The position numbers and the translations under genes are program-made. A stretch of DNA of 64,000 bases from Collimonas sp. PA-H2. GTDB lineage: Bacteria; Pseudomonadota; Gammaproteobacteria; Burkholderiales; Burkholderiaceae_D. The stretch covers positions 186,001-250,000 of the forward strand of contig NZ_PDBX01000001.1 in NCBI RefSeq assembly GCF_002564105.1, written 5' to 3'. The notes beneath the pieces are model-generated. The model was not told where the DNA came from, did no database searches, and saw nothing but the letters and a program-made list of their open reading frames with translations. Positions 53,126-62,384 of this stretch are shown here, piece after piece (position 1 is the stretch's first letter; each line of letters begins with the position of its first letter).

Positions 53126-53415
53126 TAACCCTTTAGTTTCATCGTGATGACATCAAAGTCGGCCTGAGAGATCTGGCCGGCATTCTTGAGCTTTTGCAGT
53201 GTCTTTTGCGCTTCAATGACCGCCATGCCCGCTGCCTTATCCGCCCTCTTGGCCACAGCCAGCACAGCGCTTTTAAGGCTCACGGTCGATTTGTTCGGCT
53301 GTTTGACGTTGATAGCGCGATTTTTACGTGCTTGTGCTGCTGCGATTTCGCGTGCCTTGGTCTGCGCAATCACCGCGGACTGTTTGATAGCACCCTTTTG
53401 CCCGCGCTCGACCAT
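53125..53415 (-). CDS. Small basic helical phage protein
   Basis: A 96-residue Lys/Ala-rich helical protein (ITMKLKG end; AREIAAAQARKNRAINVKQP in the middle). It starts 7 bases after the LysR gene stop, so it is a junction between host-type and phage-type DNA. The N-terminus may be truncated by that junction. No family is recognised. Confidence 0.45.
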   Translation of the reverse strand: MVERGQKGAIKQSAVIAQTKAREIAAAQARKNRAINVKQPNKSTVSLKSAVLAVAKRADKAAGMAVIEAQKTLQKLKNAGQISQADFDVITMKLKG

Positions 53416-53421
53416 ATCCGA

Positions 53422-54333
53422 TCACGACGCCGAGGTCGTTGCTACATCGACGTTCAGCGCAGGGATTAGGGAAAATTTCTGCGTGATGAAGTCCATGAAC
53501 ACAATGGCGCGCTTCGGCATGAGACGGTTTGCCACGTACAGGATCTGGATAGGCACAGGCGGCGCAGCATACTCGCCTAGCAGCAACCGCAAGCTGCCGT
53601 CTTTTAATCCCGCTTCGAATAACCATTGTGGACCATGTCCGATGCCAAGGCCGGCGGTCACCGCTTCACGCACAGCTTCAGGTGAATTGACGCGAAACCT
53701 GCCTGAGACCGGAACCTCGGCATTCCTGAAGCGCCAAGTGCTACCTGATGACAGCAGTGTAAAGATGACGCAGTGATGGTCGCGCAGGTCATCCGGATCT
53801 CGCGGAATGCCGTGCTTGGCGAGATAGCCATTGCTGGCGACGCATACTCGCTCGAACAATCCGATGCGCCGCGCACGTAACGCGCTGTCTTCGAGATGAC
53901 CAATGCGGATTGCCAGCTCGACCCCCTCATCGACCAGGTTGACGTAGCGATCACTGATCTGGAGGTCGAGCTCGAGTCTGGGATAGCGCTCAAGGAACGC
54001 TGGCACATGCGGCAACACAAAAGCATGAGTCAAGGTAGTCGGACATGCGACACGCAAGAGGCCTGACGGCTCTACATTGTCCCGGACAGAAGATTCCGAC
54101 TCTGTGACAGCATCAAGTATGCGCCGGACCTCCGCATAGTAGCGTTCGCCTTCCGGTGTGAGAACAAGCTTGCGCGTGGACCGATGCAGAAGCCGGGTCT
54201 GCAAATGATCTTCCAGCGCCGCCACATACCGGCTCACGTTGGGCTGACTCAGTCCCAGATCGCGCCCCGCTGCAGACAAACTGCCCGTCTCAACCGCACG
54301 GACAAAGCAAGTCATCAGTAGAAAGCGATCCAT
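53422..54333 (-). CDS. LysR-family transcriptional regulator
   Basis: A 303-residue regulator with the LysR helix-turn-helix (FVRAVETGSLSAAGRDLGLS, then QPNVSRYVAALEDHLQTRLL) and an effector-binding domain (LRVACPTTLTHAFVLPHVPA). It diverges from a short-chain dehydrogenase gene across a 141-base gap, so it probably controls that gene and itself. The gap holds AT-rich sequence with T-N11-A-like repeats (ATTATATACAAATATACATA) but no site I can call firmly. Confidence 0.88.
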   Translation of the reverse strand: MDRFLLMTCFVRAVETGSLSAAGRDLGLSQPNVSRYVAALEDHLQTRLLHRSTRKLVLTPEGERYYAEVRRILDAVTESESSVRDNVEPSGLLRVACPTTLTHAFVLPHVPAFLERYPRLELDLQISDRYVNLVDEGVELAIRIGHLEDSALRARRIGLFERVCVASNGYLAKHGIPRDPDDLRDHHCVIFTLLSSGSTWRFRNAEVPVSGRFRVNSPEAVREAVTAGLGIGHGPQWLFEAGLKDGSLRLLLGEYAAPPVPIQILYVANRLMPKRAIVFMDFITQKFSLIPALNVDVATTSAS

Positions 54334-54474
54334 TCTGTTCTCTATTCATGCAATAGGAGCATGAATTATATACAAATATACATACTTATCGATTCTGTTG
54401 CATAGGTTCATTATTCAGGTCCGGTATACGACGACTCCCGCTGTCGTTGCCTCCACCTACCCAGGAAAATTTCC

Positions 54475-55227
54475 ATGTCTCGCTTACAAGGCAAACGTAC
54501 TCTCATCACCGGCGGTACTAGCGGTATCGGCCTCGAAACCGCCAAGCAATTCCTGATTGAAGGAGCCCGCGTCGTAGTGACCGGCGTCAATCCCGATTCC
54601 ATTGAGAAGGCAAAGGCTGAACTCGGTTCCGAAGTGCTCGTGTTGCGTGCTGACTCGGCCAGCGTGGCCGCGCAGAAAGGATTGGCGCAAGCTGTGAAAG
54701 ATCACTACGGCCAGCTCGACGTCGCTTTCCTCAACGCTGGCGTTTCCGTTTGGGTGCCGATCGAGGAATGGACGGAGGAGATGTTTAATCGTTCCTTCGA
54801 TATCAACGTCAAGGGGCCATACTTCCTGATCCAGGCGTTGCTGCCAGTGTTTGCTAACCCGGCTTCAGTGGTGCTTAACACGTCCATCAACGCGCACGTC
54901 GGTGTCGCGCGTTCGTCGGTCTATGCCGCGACCAAGGCCGCGTTCCTGAATATGTCGAAGACACTGTCGAGCGAATTGCTCGGACGCGGCGTCCGCGTCA
55001 ATGCGGTCAGCCCTGGTCCAGTCGAAACCCCGCTGTACGACAAGCTCGGCATCCCCGCCGCCTATCGCGAGCAGGTCAACAAGGAAATTGCCGCAACCAT
55101 TCCGTTCGGACGCTTTGGAACGCCGGAAGAAATAGCCAAGGCAGTACTGTACTTCGCTTCCGATGAGTCCAAGTGGACAGTCGGCTCTGAAATCATCATC
55201 GATGGCGGTCGCACGCTCAACGGGTGA
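54475..55227 (+). CDS. Short-chain dehydrogenase/reductase
   Basis: A 250-residue classical SDR. It has the cofactor loop TGGTSGIG (12-19), NAG at 87-89, and the catalytic Ser137, Tyr150 and Lys154 in SVYAATK. The C-terminus ends GSEIIIDGG. The substrate is unknown; members of this branch reduce ketones or quinone-like compounds with NADPH. It is divergent from the LysR gene at 53422-54333, its probable regulator. The IS3-family element begins about 57 bases after its stop. Confidence 0.9.
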   Translation: MSRLQGKRTLITGGTSGIGLETAKQFLIEGARVVVTGVNPDSIEKAKAELGSEVLVLRADSASVAAQKGLAQAVKDHYGQLDVAFLNAGVSVWVPIEEWTEEMFNRSFDINVKGPYFLIQALLPVFANPASVVLNTSINAHVGVARSSVYAATKAAFLNMSKTLSSELLGRGVRVNAVSPGPVETPLYDKLGIPAAYREQVNKEIAATIPFGRFGTPEEIAKAVLYFASDESKWTVGSEIIIDGGRTLNG

Positions 55228-55284
55228 AAGAAGAATAACCGTTTAGGGATGGCTTCTGTAGCTTGCCGGTGAAAATTGACGGAC

Positions 55285-56893
55285 TGGGGGTGCGGCGTAA
55301 AACTTGGACTGGTTTATGTCGTAAATCCGAGGCTTTCTCGATATTCGAGGGGACTGCGTGAGCCAAGGGATATCTTGATGCGTTTTTCGTTATACCAGCG
55401 AATGTAAGAATCAACTACCTGAATGAATTGCTCAACGGTTGTAGCCTGCCAGTCCCGAGGGTAGAACAACTCCGTCTTCAGCCGCCCGAAGAAGCCCTCA
55501 CAGGCGGCATTGTCGGGTGAGCATCCTTTGTGCGACATCGAACGAATCAGCTTTGCGTTGTGTATCCTTGAGAGCCACCCAGGCCAGCGATAGTGGGCGC
55601 CACGATCAGAGTGAACGACAGGCCGACCTCCGCCATTGGCTACCGTCTCGATGGCTGCATCCAACATCGTGTTCACTAGATCGGCATCTGGACGCGTGCC
55701 GATGGACCAACTGATAACCAGGCCATCGAAGCAATCGATCATGGGCGATAAATACACCTTCCCAGCCGGGATCTGGAACTCCGTGATGTCGGTAAGCCAT
55801 TTTTCATTCGGGGTGGCAGCCTGGAAGTCCCGGTTGATGAGATTCTCTGGCGCTGGGCTGATTTCGCCCAAATAGGATCCATACCGACGCCTTCTGTTAG
55901 CGGTGACGACCAAACGTTCCTGCTTCATCAAACGTTGTACGACTTTCTCCGAGATAAACACCTGGCGCCTGCCAAGTGCCGCACGCATCCGCCGATAACC
56001 GTAGCAACGGTGATTGCACTCGAAGACTTCGGTGATGGCAAGACGCGCATCAGCATATTTGTCAGCGCCCCGGAGTTGGACCCGATGATAAAAATAGGAA
56101 CTGCGGGCAAGATCAAGTTCGACAAAGAGTTCTGACAGCGAATAGGTTTGCTTCAAGGCGTCAACCAGCAGCGTCTTCTCCCGGTTGCTCAGGATCTGCA
56201 GATCGACGCCCAGGCCTTTTTTTAACAGTTCATTGGCCTTCTTCAATAGGTCATGTTCAAGCTGTAATCGCCGGATGTCTCGTTGAAGCGATTCGACTTG
56301 CCGTTGCAGTTCTGTCTGCTCAGGAACTGGCTTTGAATCGTTCTGGCGTTTCATGGATGGGGGTGCCTCGCGACCGAGTAATTGATTCTTCCAGTTATAC
56401 AACGTCGGCCTGCACACTGCTAGTTTTTGAGCAATTGTTTGTGCACTTGTCTTCCTGGTGCATAGATCAATGATTGCCGCATTCTTGAACTCAGGGGAGT
56501 GCTGCACGTTTGCAGCTCCGCCGACAACGCGATGGCGTACTTCGGGGTGCAGTTCATCAATCCACGCAGTGAGCGTTGCACGGCTGGGATATCCCAGTGC
56601 CTTCATAGTTGAAGCAATACAGCGATCGTGGTCTAGGTAATGTTGAACCGCCGCCTGTTTTTGTTCGTCAGAATACCTCTGCCTTGAGCGCACATAGCCT
56701 ACCTGTAAATCGCGACTTTGTTCGTATTCTCGATACCAGCTCTTGAGCGCATTCTTTGTTGGATAGCCCAACTGCCGAATGGTCGGACCAGTGCGTTTCC
56801 CAAGCTTGATATAAAGCTTGACTGCTCGAATGCGGTCTTCGTATGAATACATGAACTACCTCCAAGTAGTCCAAGTTATTGTCCGCACCCCCA
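55285..56893 (-). mobile_element. IS3-family insertion sequence
   Basis: The 1609-bp element is bounded by imperfect inverted repeats beginning TGGGGGTGCGG, with ACTTGGACT shared further in. It contains one complete transposase gene reading leftward. I see no matching target duplication (left flank GGAC, right flank CTGC), so a deletion or recombination may have followed insertion. Confidence 0.82.
55314..56852 (-). CDS. IS3-family transposase, single-frame
   Basis: A 512-residue transposase. Two helix-turn-helix units (RTGPTIRQLGYPTKNALKSW and the AQTIAQKLAVCRPTLYNWKN region) are followed by a leucine-zipper-like helix (LQLEHDLLKKANELLKKGLG) and an rve/DDE core with WLTDITEF, VVHSDRGAHY and ACEGFFGRLKTE. 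Many IS3 elements make the full protein by frameshifting; here the whole enzyme is one frame. No internal stop is seen, so it could be active. Confidence 0.9.
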   Translation of the reverse strand: MYSYEDRIRAVKLYIKLGKRTGPTIRQLGYPTKNALKSWYREYEQSRDLQVGYVRSRQRYSDEQKQAAVQHYLDHDRCIASTMKALGYPSRATLTAWIDELHPEVRHRVVGGAANVQHSPEFKNAAIIDLCTRKTSAQTIAQKLAVCRPTLYNWKNQLLGREAPPSMKRQNDSKPVPEQTELQRQVESLQRDIRRLQLEHDLLKKANELLKKGLGVDLQILSNREKTLLVDALKQTYSLSELFVELDLARSSYFYHRVQLRGADKYADARLAITEVFECNHRCYGYRRMRAALGRRQVFISEKVVQRLMKQERLVVTANRRRRYGSYLGEISPAPENLINRDFQAATPNEKWLTDITEFQIPAGKVYLSPMIDCFDGLVISWSIGTRPDADLVNTMLDAAIETVANGGGRPVVHSDRGAHYRWPGWLSRIHNAKLIRSMSHKGCSPDNAACEGFFGRLKTELFYPRDWQATTVEQFIQVVDSYIRWYNEKRIKISLGSRSPLEYRESLGFTT

Positions 56894-57226
56894 CTGCTTC
56901 CAGCCTGAAGCAGTCGGCGAATCATTACTGGGCTATCGTCCGCTTTTGGCGACTGCGGCCTTTCAAATTGGGTGACTTTGTCAGAAATATTTGAGTTTTC
57001 TCGAAATCTATCTGAGGCTGCCCCTTGTTCCGCAAGAATTAGTCCGCAAGGCCTGGTAAGGTTTTGCAGGCATGCGCTGAATGGGGATTGCGGAATGAAA
57101 ACTAGCTTCCCCCTGCGATGTCGAACATGGTGCGCAGTCATTGTCGCGGTTGCATGTCTTAGCTGATTCTGTGCCGCAGAAATGCCATCAATTTCCTCTT
57201 TGTCGGTCCCTGTTTTTACCCGTAAA
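56894..57226. other. Intergenic region without a recognised gene
   Basis: Frames here are short and lack ribosome sites. The stretch around 56930-56955 (TATCGTCCGCTTTTGGCGAC) resembles short intergenic repeats common in Proteobacteria, with a similar motif near 61025. The left edge is the end of the IS3 element. Confidence 0.4.
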
Positions 57227-58132
57227 TCACAACTTTAAGCTAAAGCGCTCCACCACGAAATCAACGAAGCTGCGCAGCTTGGGCGACATACGGTGATCAC
57301 GTAGGTAGATGAGGTTCAACGGCCGGATCGGCGGCGTGTATCCAGGGAGTAAGCGAACGAGATGGCCTTCCTCGATATCCTTTGACAGCATTATCTCAGG
57401 CAACATGACAATGCCCATGCCAGCGAGCGCAGCCTGGCGTAACCCTTGAGCGCTGTCGACCTGCATCCGGCCCGAAATCGGCACGCTGATTTCGCCCTCT
57501 GGACCGGTCATGCGCCAGGATGCCTGTGCCGATCGCCACTCGGACCGCGAGGAATAGGTATAGGCTAAACAATCGTGCTGCGCAAGATCCTCCGGTCGCC
57601 GCGGTTCGCCGCGTTTCGCCAGATAACTCGGTGCGGCGCAAATCATCAATCTATACGGTGCAAGCGGGCGGGCAATCAGGTCGGAACCCTGAAGGTTGCC
57701 AAGGCGGATCGCCGCCTCGAATCCGTCCTCAGCCAAATCCACGACAGTGTCGGTGATGACCACGTCGAGATCCACTTTGGGATAACGCGCCGTATAGTCG
57801 GCGAGCGCAGGTACCAATCGTTCCGTGCCGAAAGTCGCAGATGCTGTAACACGAAGCCGCCCTTTGGGACTGGTCTGCGTTTCGAGTGCGAGGGCATCGG
57901 CATCCCCAACGAGACCGAGGATCTCAATGCATCGTTCGTAATAGGCCTTGCCGAATTCGGTCAGATTTTGCCGCCGTGTGGTCCGATTGATGAGGCGTGT
58001 ACCGAGATGATCCTCTAGCGCCTGCAAATGGTTGCCCACCATGGTTGGCGAAAGGTCGCATTCCGCTGCTGCCGCCGTCAGACTCCCCGTGTCAACGACA
58101 CGGATGAAGATAGCCATAGCCTTGAAGATGTC
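57227..58132 (-). CDS. LysR-family transcriptional regulator
   Basis: A 301-residue regulator with N-terminal helix-turn-helix (AIFIRVVDTGSLTAAAAECD, LSPTMVGNHLQALEDHLGTR) and a substrate-binding domain (RLRVTASATFGTERLVPALA). The ATG at 58132 (MDIFKAMAIF) fits the family length; a longer frame to 58201 adds an unrelated leader. It diverges from an MFS exporter gene, its likely target. Confidence 0.87.
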   Translation of the reverse strand, partial: DIFKAMAIFIRVVDTGSLTAAAAECDLSPTMVGNHLQALEDHLGTRLINRTTRRQNLTEFGKAYYERCIEILGLVGDADALALETQTSPKGRLRVTASATFGTERLVPALADYTARYPKVDLDVVITDTVVDLAEDGFEAAIRLGNLQGSDLIARPLAPYRLMICAAPSYLAKRGEPRRPEDLAQHDCLAYTYSSRSEWRSAQASWRMTGPEGEISVPISGRMQVDSAQGLRQAALAGMGIVMLPEIMLSKDIEEGHLVRLLPGYTPPIRPLNLIYLRDHRMSPKLRSFVDFVVERFSLKL

Positions 58133-58228
58133 CATTACCAATATTTCCTGGGTAGTCATCAAACAAAATGGCAGTTTATATAATTTTTCAGGGCAATACA
58201 ATGAGATTGGAATTAGTCAGCGGTTTTC

Positions 58229-59701
58229 GTGACGACCGTTTTTCAACAAGAAAACAATCTCTGGGACTCTCTTCTCATGTCTTATCTGAAACCGAATCAA
58301 TCAACATCGCCACGCCTGACTTTGATAGCCACCAGTCTAGGCTTAGTCCTTGTCACTCTCGACGTCACAGTCGTGAACGTTGCGCTGGAAAGGATCCAAG
58401 CGTCGCTCAGCACCAACGTGACCGGTTTGCAATGGATCATTAACGCCTACACGCTGGTCTTTGCGAGTCTGCTGTTAACGGCAGGTGCCATTGGTGACCG
58501 CTTCGGTGCCAAACGAATCTTCGTCATAGGTTTTGCGTTGTTTACCATTGCGTCACTGGCCTGCGGCATGGCGGGCACTATCAGTACCCTCATTGCCGGC
58601 CGCGTCGTCCAAGGAGTGGGTGCGGCACTTTGTGTACCAGCCTCGTTGGCGTTACTTAGCGCCAGCTTTCCGGAAGCGGCCTCTCGTGCCCGAGCCGTGA
58701 GCATATGGGCTGGCGTTGGCGGCTTGGCGCTTGCGGCCGGGCCAGTTGTTGGCGGCATCATGGTGGATCGCTTAGGTTGGCCGAGCATCTTCTTCCTCAA
58801 CCTGCCACTTGGGCTCTTAGGCATCTGGTTGACTTTATCCTATGCGCCGTCGGGTTCAAAGACGCCCAACCGTGGATTGGACCTCGCTGGGCAAGTATTG
58901 GCGATTCTCGCGCTAGGTGGGCTCACCCTCGGCTTCGTCGAGGCCGGCTCACTCGGCTGGACGCATCCGCTAGTCCTGTCAGGTTTTACCTGTTTCCTGG
59001 TGGCCGGCGCGTTGTTCCTATTGGCCGAAGCCCATGGCGCGGATCCTATGCTGCCGCTGTCATTGTTCCGCTCGTCAGTGGTGAGCGCGTCCTGCGTCGT
59101 TGGACTCCTCACCAACTTCGCCTACTACGGGCTGATGTTTGTGCTTAGCCTATTCTTCCAGGCGACGAAGGGGTATTCACCGTTGATGACCGGACTAGCT
59201 TTTCTCCCGATGACGGCACTAGTAACCGTCGCCAATTTGATTTCTGGTCTGCTGACCGCGCGGTTCGGGCCGCGGCTACCCATGGTGATGGGGCAGGCGC
59301 TAGCCGCTTGCGGTTACCTAGCGCTGGCTGGCATCGACGGCAGAACCCCCTATAGCGTCATCGTCGGCCCTCTACTAGCGGCGGGCATCGGTGTGGCGCT
59401 GACGGTCCCCGCAATGACGGCCGCCGTTCTCGCCAACGCCGATAGGCAACGCACAGGTATTACCTCTGGAGCGTTAAACGCCTCGCGCCAGACGGGGGGC
59501 GTCATCGGCGTCGGGGTATTCGGATCGTTGGTCGCAGGAGGGGCGGAAAAACTCCTTGCGGGTATGCATGTCGCGCTAATCCTGGCAGGTCTCGCACTCG
59601 GCATTGGCGCCATCATCAGTTTTGTAAGCATCAAGGTACGATTGATTACGAAATCAAATTCACTCCCCGTTGAAATGATTACCAAGGGCGAAACCAATTG
59701 A
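58229..59701 (+). CDS. MFS drug exporter, DHA2 (EmrB/QacA) type
   Basis: A 490-residue inner-membrane transporter with about 14 hydrophobic segments. Motif C-like and DHA2 motifs are visible (LDVTVVNVALERIQ, then IGDRFGAKRIFVIG and GRVVQGVGAALCVPASLALL). It exports drugs or metabolites using the proton gradient. The first possible start is the GTG at 58229; the ATG at 58277 (MSYLKPNQSTSP) may be the real one. It is divergent from the LysR gene upstream. No outer-membrane or fusion partner is adjacent. Confidence 0.88.
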   Translation: MTTVFQQENNLWDSLLMSYLKPNQSTSPRLTLIATSLGLVLVTLDVTVVNVALERIQASLSTNVTGLQWIINAYTLVFASLLLTAGAIGDRFGAKRIFVIGFALFTIASLACGMAGTISTLIAGRVVQGVGAALCVPASLALLSASFPEAASRARAVSIWAGVGGLALAAGPVVGGIMVDRLGWPSIFFLNLPLGLLGIWLTLSYAPSGSKTPNRGLDLAGQVLAILALGGLTLGFVEAGSLGWTHPLVLSGFTCFLVAGALFLLAEAHGADPMLPLSLFRSSVVSASCVVGLLTNFAYYGLMFVLSLFFQATKGYSPLMTGLAFLPMTALVTVANLISGLLTARFGPRLPMVMGQALAACGYLALAGIDGRTPYSVIVGPLLAAGIGVALTVPAMTAAVLANADRQRTGITSGALNASRQTGGVIGVGVFGSLVAGGAEKLLAGMHVALILAGLALGIGAIISFVSIKVRLITKSNSLPVEMITKGETN

Positions 59702-59910
59702 AGGTTTGAGTTCGAATGCCTGTTCAGAGGGTATGCTGCGATGGTGCTGGCCGATGTGATTCGCGCAGCATCTAAAATATAAAAAAATAGGTGACCTCAT
59801 GGTTCCGCAATTTCATATGAACCCGCGCCGACATTGCGTTCGCAGACTACGGGAGTTGCTAAATTGCGGAACTGAAAACTCAGTAAGTTATTGAAAGTAT
59901 TGATTTTGTC
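59702..59910. other. Intergenic region before tRNA fragment
   Basis: No gene is seen. The sequence contains GTGCTGGCC near 59742 and an AT-rich run near 59775, but no 5' half of a tRNA that would pair with the fragment that follows. Confidence 0.4.
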
Positions 59911-59961
59911 GCTGGACTTGTAATCAGGGGGTGGCGGGTTCAAGTCCTGCAGCCAGCACCA
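59911..59961 (+). other. 3' half of a tRNA-Thr(TGT)-like gene
   Basis: The sequence contains an anticodon loop CTTGTAA, a variable region, a T-arm GCGGG-TTCAAGT-CCTGC, an acceptor strand AGCCAGC, a discriminator A and CCA. The D-arm and 5' acceptor (expected GCTGGCT) are missing, so it is a remnant. It resembles the 3' half of tRNA-Thr and is probably an att scar left by an integrated element or a deletion. Confidence 0.65.
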
Positions 59962-59967
59962 ATGTTT

Positions 59968-60000
59968 AAAAGGCCCATCGTTCGGTGGGCCTTTTCTTTT
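59968..60000 (+). terminator. Strong rho-independent terminator
   Basis: AAAAGGCCCATCG-TTCG-GTGGGCCTTTT forms a long GC-rich hairpin with a TTCG loop region and a T-run (CTTTTCTTTT). It follows the tRNA-like fragment directly and would have ended the original tRNA transcript. Confidence 0.85.
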
Positions 60001-60147
60001 GCTCCGCAATCACGTTTTTTGCAGAACAAGTTCTAAAGTGCATGCGCACACGATGACGGCTTCCGATCCTTAGATGCCCGTGATAATTCCGAAAAGCAGA
60101 CCTTCACGTTTGAGGGCACCCTATTACGCTGCCATCTTTTCGAACAA

Positions 60148-60570
60148 TCATTGCCCGCAAACGAGACGCCCGTCTGCATTTCGAAATCCCTGATTACATC
60201 CTTTGAATACGATGGAGTTGCTTCGGTAGTCGCCTGCACCGCCTTCGGTCTTGCAACTCGCCTGCAGGCGGTTATCCATAATGAAGACTGCATGGCACGT
60301 CTTTAGGTAGCTGCCTGGAGGCAGCGGGCCTTCGCAAACCAAGCCCCCGTTCAGATTTGAAAGTCCAGTGTGATTTCTGGCGCACCTTCTCAGATCAATC
60401 TGCGTATTCTTATCTCCCCACCTCTCCGACGCGCATCGCGCTGACACAAAATTCCCAGACCGTTGGATGTTGTGACAGGTTTGCAGATATGACCCTCCAG
60501 GAGCTGGTTCCGCGTGGGCGGCTGCTGCGTGAAGAAAAATCAGGGCGACGATTCCTAGTTTGCGGATCAT
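60148..60570 (-). CDS. Secreted cyanovirin-N (CVNH) domain lectin
   Basis: A 140-residue protein with signal peptide (IVALIFLHAAAAHA) and two CVNH repeats. Repeat one has GGSYLQTCHNIQ, SARCASERWG, IDLRRCARN and NLNGGLVCEG; repeat two has PGSYLKTCHAVF, QASCKTEGGA, IVFKGCNQG and ADGRLVCGQ. All eight Cys positions of the domain pair are present. CVNH proteins bind high-mannose glycans. AAGGAATTGTT precedes the ATG. The role may be adhesion or toxicity toward fungi or algae, which is inferred. It is on its own transcript between a tRNA scar and the FAD oxidase operon. Confidence 0.88.
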   Translation of the reverse strand: MIRKLGIVALIFLHAAAAHAEPAPGGSYLQTCHNIQRSGNFVSARCASERWGDKNTQIDLRRCARNHTGLSNLNGGLVCEGPLPPGSYLKTCHAVFIMDNRLQASCKTEGGAGDYRSNSIVFKGCNQGFRNADGRLVCGQ

Positions 60571-61148
60571 AACAATTCCTTCGTACGTGACTGTTCCCGA
60601 GAGCCTCGACAGAGGCCACGATTGCTTCCATTACGATCGCTTGAAGATGCCTCAGGAAGCTTGCTGTAGCTTAAATTTATCTGCATCGCACAAAGAGAGG
60701 TTGTTCCTGATTTCCAATGATTTTTACACAACATATAATGACGTATAACGGGCGCGTTTGTTGAACAACTTGGCGACGTCATTTTTTTTGGAGATCCGCA
60801 TGCAGTTCCCCTGCCACTGAACTTCTACAAATTCATACGGTGTTTTGATGACCAATGCATTGGCACTGAAAATAGTGCACGCCGTGTGAACATGTGGTTG
60901 GTTAAGTGTAGCCATACGGCAACAATATACAAGTGGAATGTAATGGCCATCGGCAGCTTTTGCCGATAGCAGTCATTGATGATGGATGGCTTACGACCCT
61001 GTGCGGTCATACACGCCGAGGCAGTCGAACGTCCGATGTTTGGCCAAAGGTGACAACGGCCTTTTGATTGACCACGTCCGCTGTACTCACAAGACCGGTC
61101 GTTGGCTCGCATCTCACTCTCCAGTTCAGTTTAGCCCTTAACAGGTGC
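60571..61148. other. Intergenic region with a possible small gene
   Basis: A minus-strand 63-codon frame at 60724-60915 (MATLNQPHVHTACTIFSANA) looks protein-like but has no ribosome site. A repeat-like stretch near 61025 (GAACGTCCGATGTTTGGCCA) resembles the one near 56935. No RNA gene is seen. Confidence 0.35.
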
Positions 61149-62372
61149 CTACAAAACCGGGGGAAGGACAGAGAGACCTGTGATTCCAGTATCGAAAGGG
61201 AATACCCAACCCCGATTGAAAATGGATTGAGGATCAACGGAGAGCTTTGCCGCCCCGAATCGGGCAAAGATATCGGGTGCGAAATACCGACGGTACAACG
61301 AAACACCTGACGCAAGTTCACTTTGAATATAGCGCTGAAAACCATGATCCAGTGCAAGCTGCATAAAATCTTGCTCAAACGCGTTTAGTTGTGCCAAACC
61401 AGCGGGAGTTTGATCTTGTTGGAAACCCCACGTCCCTACCGCAAAGAACGAAGAAGCATGAGGATAAATCAATGGGGCGACGACGAGATTGCGATGCCGG
61501 ATCAGGTAACGGTATCGTTCGCGGTAGTGAAAAACTCCGCTGTGCTTTGTCTCTAACGTTGCAAGATGCGCAAGCGCGTCATCAAGGCGTTCTTGTGCAA
61601 CAAACAAGGTAAACCAGTACAACCGTGTTCCAATCTCTTCGGGGGGAGCCGTCATTACACGTCTGGACGCGTCCTCGATGGCAGACATAGAAATGGATCT
61701 GCCTAATGGATAAGCGGGTGTTTTATCGACAGCATAGGGGACCAAGTCCAAGCGTGCCTCAACTATGATTCCGAGTTGTCCCATGGAACCAAATAGCCAC
61801 GGGAAAAGCTCGTCCTGCCGCCTGATTCGTTTCAAGCCAGTGGTAGCGACGAGACTGATTTCGGCCACATTCTCCCAAAATCCGCCAAAATCTGCCGATC
61901 CCGGTCCAAACCCGCCAGCTGCCACAAATCCTCCGACCGAAGGTCCGGCATAGCCATCATTGACTACGGGTAACGTGAAATGCGTACCTTGGACAAGATC
62001 GCGGAGCGACCACAAGTCAATCCCTCCCCCCGCGGTCACTGTTCCCACCTCTTCATACCGGACCCAATTCAAGCAGGCCGTAGACACAGTCAGTTCGCCG
62101 GCTTGAGACAAACTCGATCCGTTAAGTGCATGCCCCATCCCGCGCACTCGCAGTGGGATACTCTCTTGAGCGGCAAGGTCTATGATTCCGAGAACCTCCT
62201 GGAGTGACCCAGGCGCAACCTGGCAAAACGGCGCGGTACCCCTCTTGATTCCTGAAAAATCGGTGAGCGGCTCGGTAACCACTTGGGGTGTATATTCAAA
62301 AAAAAGAGCACTGAGAGATTGTGGGCTGCGCTCCGCTGTGGGCAAGGTATCCTGCAAGGTATTTCCTTTCAA
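61149..62372 (-). CDS. FAD-linked oxidase (PCMH/VAO family)
   Basis: A 407-residue flavoenzyme. The PCMH FAD-binding domain is clear: SIPLRVRGMGHALNGSSLSQ with a His in the place used for covalent flavin attachment, TVTAGGGIDLWSLRDLVQGT, and SVGGFVAAGGFGPGSADFGG. The C-terminal half is the substrate domain. Such enzymes oxidise, cyclise or desaturate natural products. It has no signal peptide. The start may be TTG at 62372 or, better placed behind AAGGA, TTG at 62357. It follows the prenyltransferase gene by 12 bases, so the pair is one transcript. Confidence 0.83.
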   Translation of the reverse strand: MKGNTLQDTLPTAERSPQSLSALFFEYTPQVVTEPLTDFSGIKRGTAPFCQVAPGSLQEVLGIIDLAAQESIPLRVRGMGHALNGSSLSQAGELTVSTACLNWVRYEEVGTVTAGGGIDLWSLRDLVQGTHFTLPVVNDGYAGPSVGGFVAAGGFGPGSADFGGFWENVAEISLVATTGLKRIRRQDELFPWLFGSMGQLGIIVEARLDLVPYAVDKTPAYPLGRSISMSAIEDASRRVMTAPPEEIGTRLYWFTLFVAQERLDDALAHLATLETKHSGVFHYRERYRYLIRHRNLVVAPLIYPHASSFFAVGTWGFQQDQTPAGLAQLNAFEQDFMQLALDHGFQRYIQSELASGVSLYRRYFAPDIFARFGAAKLSVDPQSIFNRGWVFPFDTGITGLSVLPPVL

Positions 62373-62384
62373 ACCGCCCGCGGG

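Noticed and set aside
59911..59961. Complete tRNA-Thr gene
   Set aside because: No D-arm and no 5' acceptor strand able to pair with AGCCAGC is present upstream.
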